A stretch of DNA of 17,429 nt from Bacillota bacterium (GTDB lineage: Bacteria; Bacillota; Clostridia; Lachnospirales; Lachnospiraceae), in contig JAEZKL010000099.1 in assembly GCA_023415475.1 (NCBI GenBank), positions 1 through 17,429 of the forward strand, in the 5' to 3' direction. A program made the position numbers and the translations under genes. Within the stretch, counting starts at the first letter, position 1. Each line of letters opens with the position of its first letter. The notes below the pieces were generated by a model that saw only the letters and a program-made list of their open reading frames with translations, did no database searches and was not told the DNA's origin. Below, piece after piece: positions 14,673 to 17,429 of the stretch.

Positions 14673-15989
14673 ATGGACCATCTTAAGAGTATCAATAATT
14701 TTCTATGGGGGATTCCCTTACCGGTACTATTATTCAGTGCCCACATCTACTTTACGATTCATCTGAAGGGTGTCCAAAAGCACATTGGTAAGGCGATACG
14801 ATTATCTTTTATACCGGACACTAAGGCTGAGGGCGATTTAAGCGGCTTTGCTGCTCTGTCCGCAACCTTAGCTGCAACCATCGGAACCGGTAATATCATA
14901 GGTATCTCAACAGCGATCGCCCTTGGTGGACCAGGGGCCATTTTCTGGTGCTGGCTTACAGGTGTTCTCGGCATGGCCACCACCTACGCCGAATGCTTCC
15001 TTGGTGTCCTATATCGTAAGCGTACCTCAGACGGTACTTTCCTCGGTGGTCCTATGTATGCTCTTGAGTATGGTGTGGGACAGAAATGGCTGGCTGTATT
15101 ATTCAGTATCTTCACTCTGATTGCCTCTTATGGTGTAGGCTGCTCCACTCAGGCACGTGCTGTAACTCAGACTCTACATACCCTCTGGGGTCTTCCCGAA
15201 TATGTAGTCGGTATCGTAGTTGCTCTTATTGTGGGCTTAGTCATTGTTGGCGGCATCAAATCCATCGGGAAAATCTGCAGTAGGCTGGTACCCGCCATGG
15301 GTATCTTCTATATTCTCGGATGTATGGTACTGCTTATTATTAATCTGCCATATCTGAATTCGGCTATTACACTGATTCTGAAAAGTGCTTTTCTTCCTTC
15401 GAAGCTCCCCGCAGCTGTTGTCGGAGGCTTTATTGGCAGCACCATTAAATCTGCTGCCAGGTACGGAATTGCACGCGGTTTATTCACCAACGAAGCCGGT
15501 ATAGGTTCAGCCGCTATCGCTGCTGCCGGAGCAAAAACCTCTAGTCCCGGAAGGCAAGCCTTAATCTCCATGAGTGCCACCTTCTGGGATACAGTAGTGA
15601 TCTGCGCTATCACCGGGCTCGTTATTATCACCAATCTGATCAAGAATCCTTCCTCTGTAAACGGTTACGCCTTTACCGAACTAACAACCGCAGCGTTTGA
15701 TACAATTCCGTTTGGTACTGTATTCCTCGGACTTTCCTTGATCGCTTTTGCGATAGCCACCTTAATTGGATGGTCCTATTTTGGAGAAAAAGCGGTAGAA
15801 TACCTATTCGGAAAATCCGGAATAGGTACCTACCGCATCTGTTATATCCTTATGATTTATGTCGGGTCAGTTATGTCATTAGAACTTGTATGGGAGCTCA
15901 CAGATCTGGTAAATGCATTTATGGCTCTGCCTAATCTGGTCTGTCTATTCTTCCTTCGTAAGCAGATACTCCCTTACGGAAAAAACTGA
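14673..15989 (+). CDS. Sodium:alanine symporter family (AGCS) amino acid carrier
   Basis: A 438-residue integral membrane protein of the alanine/glycine:cation symporter family, with about ten hydrophobic segments. The family signatures are present: the SATLAATIGTGNIIGISTAI region (63-82, with GTGN at 71-74) lining the substrate and sodium site, the GGPMYALEYG loop (125-134), and NEAGIGSA at 273-280. It probably imports alanine or glycine with sodium; the exact substrate cannot be read. It is somewhat short, ending soon after the last membrane helix (LVCLFFLRKQ), but all core segments are there. The ribosome binding site is G-rich and weak (GGGGGTTGG). It lies downstream of ddl-murF, whose D-Ala-D-Ala product needs alanine, but has its own promoter candidate. 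Confidence 0.92.
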   Translation: MDHLKSINNFLWGIPLPVLLFSAHIYFTIHLKGVQKHIGKAIRLSFIPDTKAEGDLSGFAALSATLAATIGTGNIIGISTAIALGGPGAIFWCWLTGVLGMATTYAECFLGVLYRKRTSDGTFLGGPMYALEYGVGQKWLAVLFSIFTLIASYGVGCSTQARAVTQTLHTLWGLPEYVVGIVVALIVGLVIVGGIKSIGKICSRLVPAMGIFYILGCMVLLIINLPYLNSAITLILKSAFLPSKLPAAVVGGFIGSTIKSAARYGIARGLFTNEAGIGSAAIAAAGAKTSSPGRQALISMSATFWDTVVICAITGLVIITNLIKNPSSVNGYAFTELTTAAFDTIPFGTVFLGLSLIAFAIATLIGWSYFGEKAVEYLFGKSGIGTYRICYILMIYVGSVMSLELVWELTDLVNAFMALPNLVCLFFLRKQILPYGKN

Positions 15990-16030
15990 TTTCGGTTTAA
16001 AAATCCTAAATGAATATTCCTAGTCTAAGT

Positions 16031-16591
16031 TTATTCGTTATAATATGCATACTGAATAGCCTGTGCTATTCGAGAAGCCTCCCCCGGTCCCTTCAAGGTT
16101 TTTATTAAGGATAAAGAAAAGTCAATTGCTGTACCCATTCCCTTACCAGTCGTTATATTACCATCCTTTACTACGTTGGTATTAGTTACTTGAGCTCCCA
16201 AAAGCAGATCTTCATTTCCGGGATAGCAGGTAGCTTTCCTTCCTTTTAGCAGCCCTTTGCTTCCGAGCACTCGAGGCGCCGCACAGATTGCTGCCAGTTT
16301 TTTATCAGTGGCGGCAAAATCCCGAAGCAGTCGATCTAACCCTTTATGCTCTTGCAGATTATTGGTTCCGGGCAACCCTCCCGGCAATACCAGCAAATCA
16401 GCATCCGAATAATCTACCTCATCAAATAGAGCGTCAGCTATCGTTGTGATCTGATGGGAACCTGTAACACGAAGGTCACCGGTGATAGAAACCATCACAA
16501 TATCAATATTTGCTCTCCGAAGCAAATCAACTACCGTTAAGCCTTCTATTTCTTCAAACCCTTCTGCCAAAAACAGATATACCTTTGCCAT
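16031..16591 (-). CDS. DJ-1/PfpI family protein
   Basis: A 186-residue protein of the DJ-1/ThiJ/PfpI superfamily, closest in look to the YajL/DJ-1 branch. The nucleophile is C103 in the elbow AICAAPRVLG (101-110); the partner glutamate is E16 in EGFEEIEG. LLVLPGGLPGTNNL (66-79) and YPGNE also fit. Members act as redox-sensitive proteins, with proposed glyoxalase or deglycase activity, and are cytoplasmic. The specific activity here is unknown. The ATG has AGGAG about 7 nt upstream and a strong promoter lies just before it. It converges with the AGCS gene; the 41-nt gap (15990-16030) shows no convincing terminator. Confidence 0.93.
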   Translation of the reverse strand: MAKVYLFLAEGFEEIEGLTVVDLLRRANIDIVMVSITGDLRVTGSHQITTIADALFDEVDYSDADLLVLPGGLPGTNNLQEHKGLDRLLRDFAATDKKLAAICAAPRVLGSKGLLKGRKATCYPGNEDLLLGAQVTNTNVVKDGNITTGKGMGTAIDFSLSLIKTLKGPGEASRIAQAIQYAYYNE

Positions 16592-16623
16592 ACGAATACT
16601 CCTTCTTCTGTCGATATGGTTCT

Positions 16624-16652
16624 ATTATAATGTTTCTTACTAACCATTTCAA
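16624..16652 (-). promoter_or_regulatory. sigma-A promoter of the DJ-1/PfpI gene
   Basis: On the minus strand TTGAAA (16652-16647) and a perfect TATAAT (16629-16624) are separated by 17 nt. The start codon is about 33 nt downstream of the -10. This indicates independent expression from the Cys-rich gene that lies upstream on the same strand. Confidence 0.8.
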
Positions 16653-16684
16653 CAAAGAATATTTATCATATTCGGTAATTCAGG

Positions 16685-17429
16685 CTAATTAATCATGAGA
16701 CTCTTCACTCCCACATTCTTTAGGGTAAGCATCGGTTTGCAGGTGATTGCACTGGCATTTGATCCGACCGGACATACTTCCAAGCAATACAAATCATCAT
16801 AGGGAACTTTGAATTCAAAGCAGCCACAGCCATATATACTCGCACAATGCATTAACCTGTTTCTATCGCCGCAAGCCTTGAAAAGCTTAATCTCCCAACC
16901 ATGATTATGGCAGCAGCTACAGCCCCAGATACATCCAAATATTACACCCGCTTCTACCAGACAGCCTTGTTTACATTTCTCCTCTTCCACCAAAACAGGC
17001 ACGGGAACTGGTATTGGTTTGATAATAATTGTACTTTCATTCGGTGGACAGGGTTTACACTCTTCACAAACCGGACAAGGCATACACTTCTCGCATTCAG
17101 GGCAAGGCATACACTTCTCACATTCAGGACAAGGTTGTGCTGGTAATACTTCCGGACACACGGGACACGGAGGCGGAATTACGGGAGGCGGACACACCTC
17201 ACATACAGGACAGGGTTGTGCTGGTAATACTTCCGGACACACAGGACACGGAGGAGGAATTATGGGAGGCGGACACTCGGGACACGGAACAGGAATACTT
17301 GGAGGTGGACACACCTCACATTCGGGACAGATCGGCTGCGGACTGGGTGTCGGAAGCGGCAGCTGTGGTGCCGGCTGTGGTCTCGGTGGTGTCGGCTGCG
17401 GTCTCGGTGGTGTCGGCTGTGGTGGCGGC
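16685..17429 (-). CDS. Cysteine- and proline-rich repeat protein, 3' part (N-terminus outside window)
   Basis: The frame is open from the window edge to a TAA at 16687-16685, giving 247 visible residues. The GTG at 17314 is internal and not the start. Three regions are seen. First, about 31 residues of Pro-rich repeats (PRPQPTPPRPQP type). Second, about 95 residues of CPxC units: two copies of a 27-residue unit containing PCPVCPEVLPAQPCP, then shorter 9-residue CMPCPECEK units. Third, after IIIKPIPVPVPVLVEEE, a C-terminal part of about 100 residues with CKQGC, CIWGCSCC and a stretch ending in CFEFKVPYDDLYCLEVCP. That last stretch resembles the end of a SpaA/Cna-B-like beta-sandwich (FxFxxPYDxxYxxxVCP). 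There are 35 cysteines in all. A disulfide-linked or metal-binding surface or spore-coat protein is my inference; the family is not recognised. Confidence 0.75.
   Translation of the reverse strand, partial: PPPQPTPPRPQPTPPRPQPAPQLPLPTPSPQPICPECEVCPPPSIPVPCPECPPPIIPPPCPVCPEVLPAQPCPVCEVCPPPVIPPPCPVCPEVLPAQPCPECEKCMPCPECEKCMPCPVCEECKPCPPNESTIIIKPIPVPVPVLVEEEKCKQGCLVEAGVIFGCIWGCSCCHNHGWEIKLFKACGDRNRLMHCASIYGCGCFEFKVPYDDLYCLEVCPVGSNASAITCKPMLTLKNVGVKSLMIN
17052..17294 (-). repeat. In-frame tandem repeats in the Cys/Pro-rich gene
   Basis: Two DNA copies of an 81-nt unit (27 codons) begin near 17133 and 17214 with GGTTGTGCTGGTAATACTTC on the plus strand and differ at only a few positions. Next to them, near 17062-17132, is a 27-nt unit (9 codons) containing GGCATACACTTCTC, present about twice. 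Near-identity at DNA level points to recent duplication or slippage, so repeat number probably varies between strains. Confidence 0.75.

Noticed and set aside
17052..17294. CRISPR-like regularly spaced repeats
   Set aside because: The repeats are contiguous, keep the reading frame (81 and 27 nt) and encode CPxC units; there are no unique spacers.

Overview
The window looks like chromosomal core DNA from a low-to-moderate GC, endospore-forming Firmicute, most likely a member of the Lachnospiraceae (Clostridium cluster XIVa). The reasons are the gene set and order (rpmE-rho; tig-clpP-clpX-engB; malic enzyme followed by a TIGR01212 radical SAM protein and a DUF4364 protein), a small acid-soluble spore protein gene, strong AGGAGG-type ribosome binding sites, and AT-rich intergenic DNA with canonical sigma-A promoters. 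This assignment is inference; no database was searched.

Layout. 1-1528 (minus): start of ribosomal protein L31 (rpmE) and the complete transcription termination factor rho. 1529-2061: divergent intergenic region with two copies of a hairpin repeat plus two more strong hairpins, then a clear promoter. 2074-4707 (plus): malic enzyme, radical SAM protein and DUF4364 protein, tightly spaced as an operon. 4740-5700: engB (minus), flanked by two long palindromes that share a core sequence. 5707-10710 (minus): clpX, clpP, tig and glmM, i.e. protein quality control plus the entry step to UDP-GlcNAc. 11000-11221 (minus): alpha/beta-type SASP with a likely sigma-G promoter and a good terminator. 11440-11673 (minus): remnant of a gene that looks like the C-terminus of an ABC-transporter solute-binding protein, with a terminator still in place. 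11794-14232 (plus): ddl and murF, which make D-Ala-D-Ala and attach it to the peptidoglycan precursor. 14246-14481: a rod-like inverted repeat of about 236 nt. 14673-15989 (plus): sodium/alanine (AGCS) symporter. 16031-16591 (minus): DJ-1/PfpI family protein with its own promoter. 16685 to the end (minus): 3' part of a highly cysteine- and proline-rich repeat protein, the least ordinary coding sequence here.

How the genes fit together: most are housekeeping. ddl, murF and glmM feed cell-wall synthesis, and the AGCS carrier could supply alanine. tig, clpP and clpX handle nascent-chain folding and proteolysis. lon, which I expect between clpX and engB in related Clostridia, is absent, and a 100-nt palindrome sits in that gap. 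The observations most worth a second look are the Cys/Pro repeat protein, the structured intergenic elements, the decayed solute-binding-protein gene, and a leader motif shared by tig and glmM.
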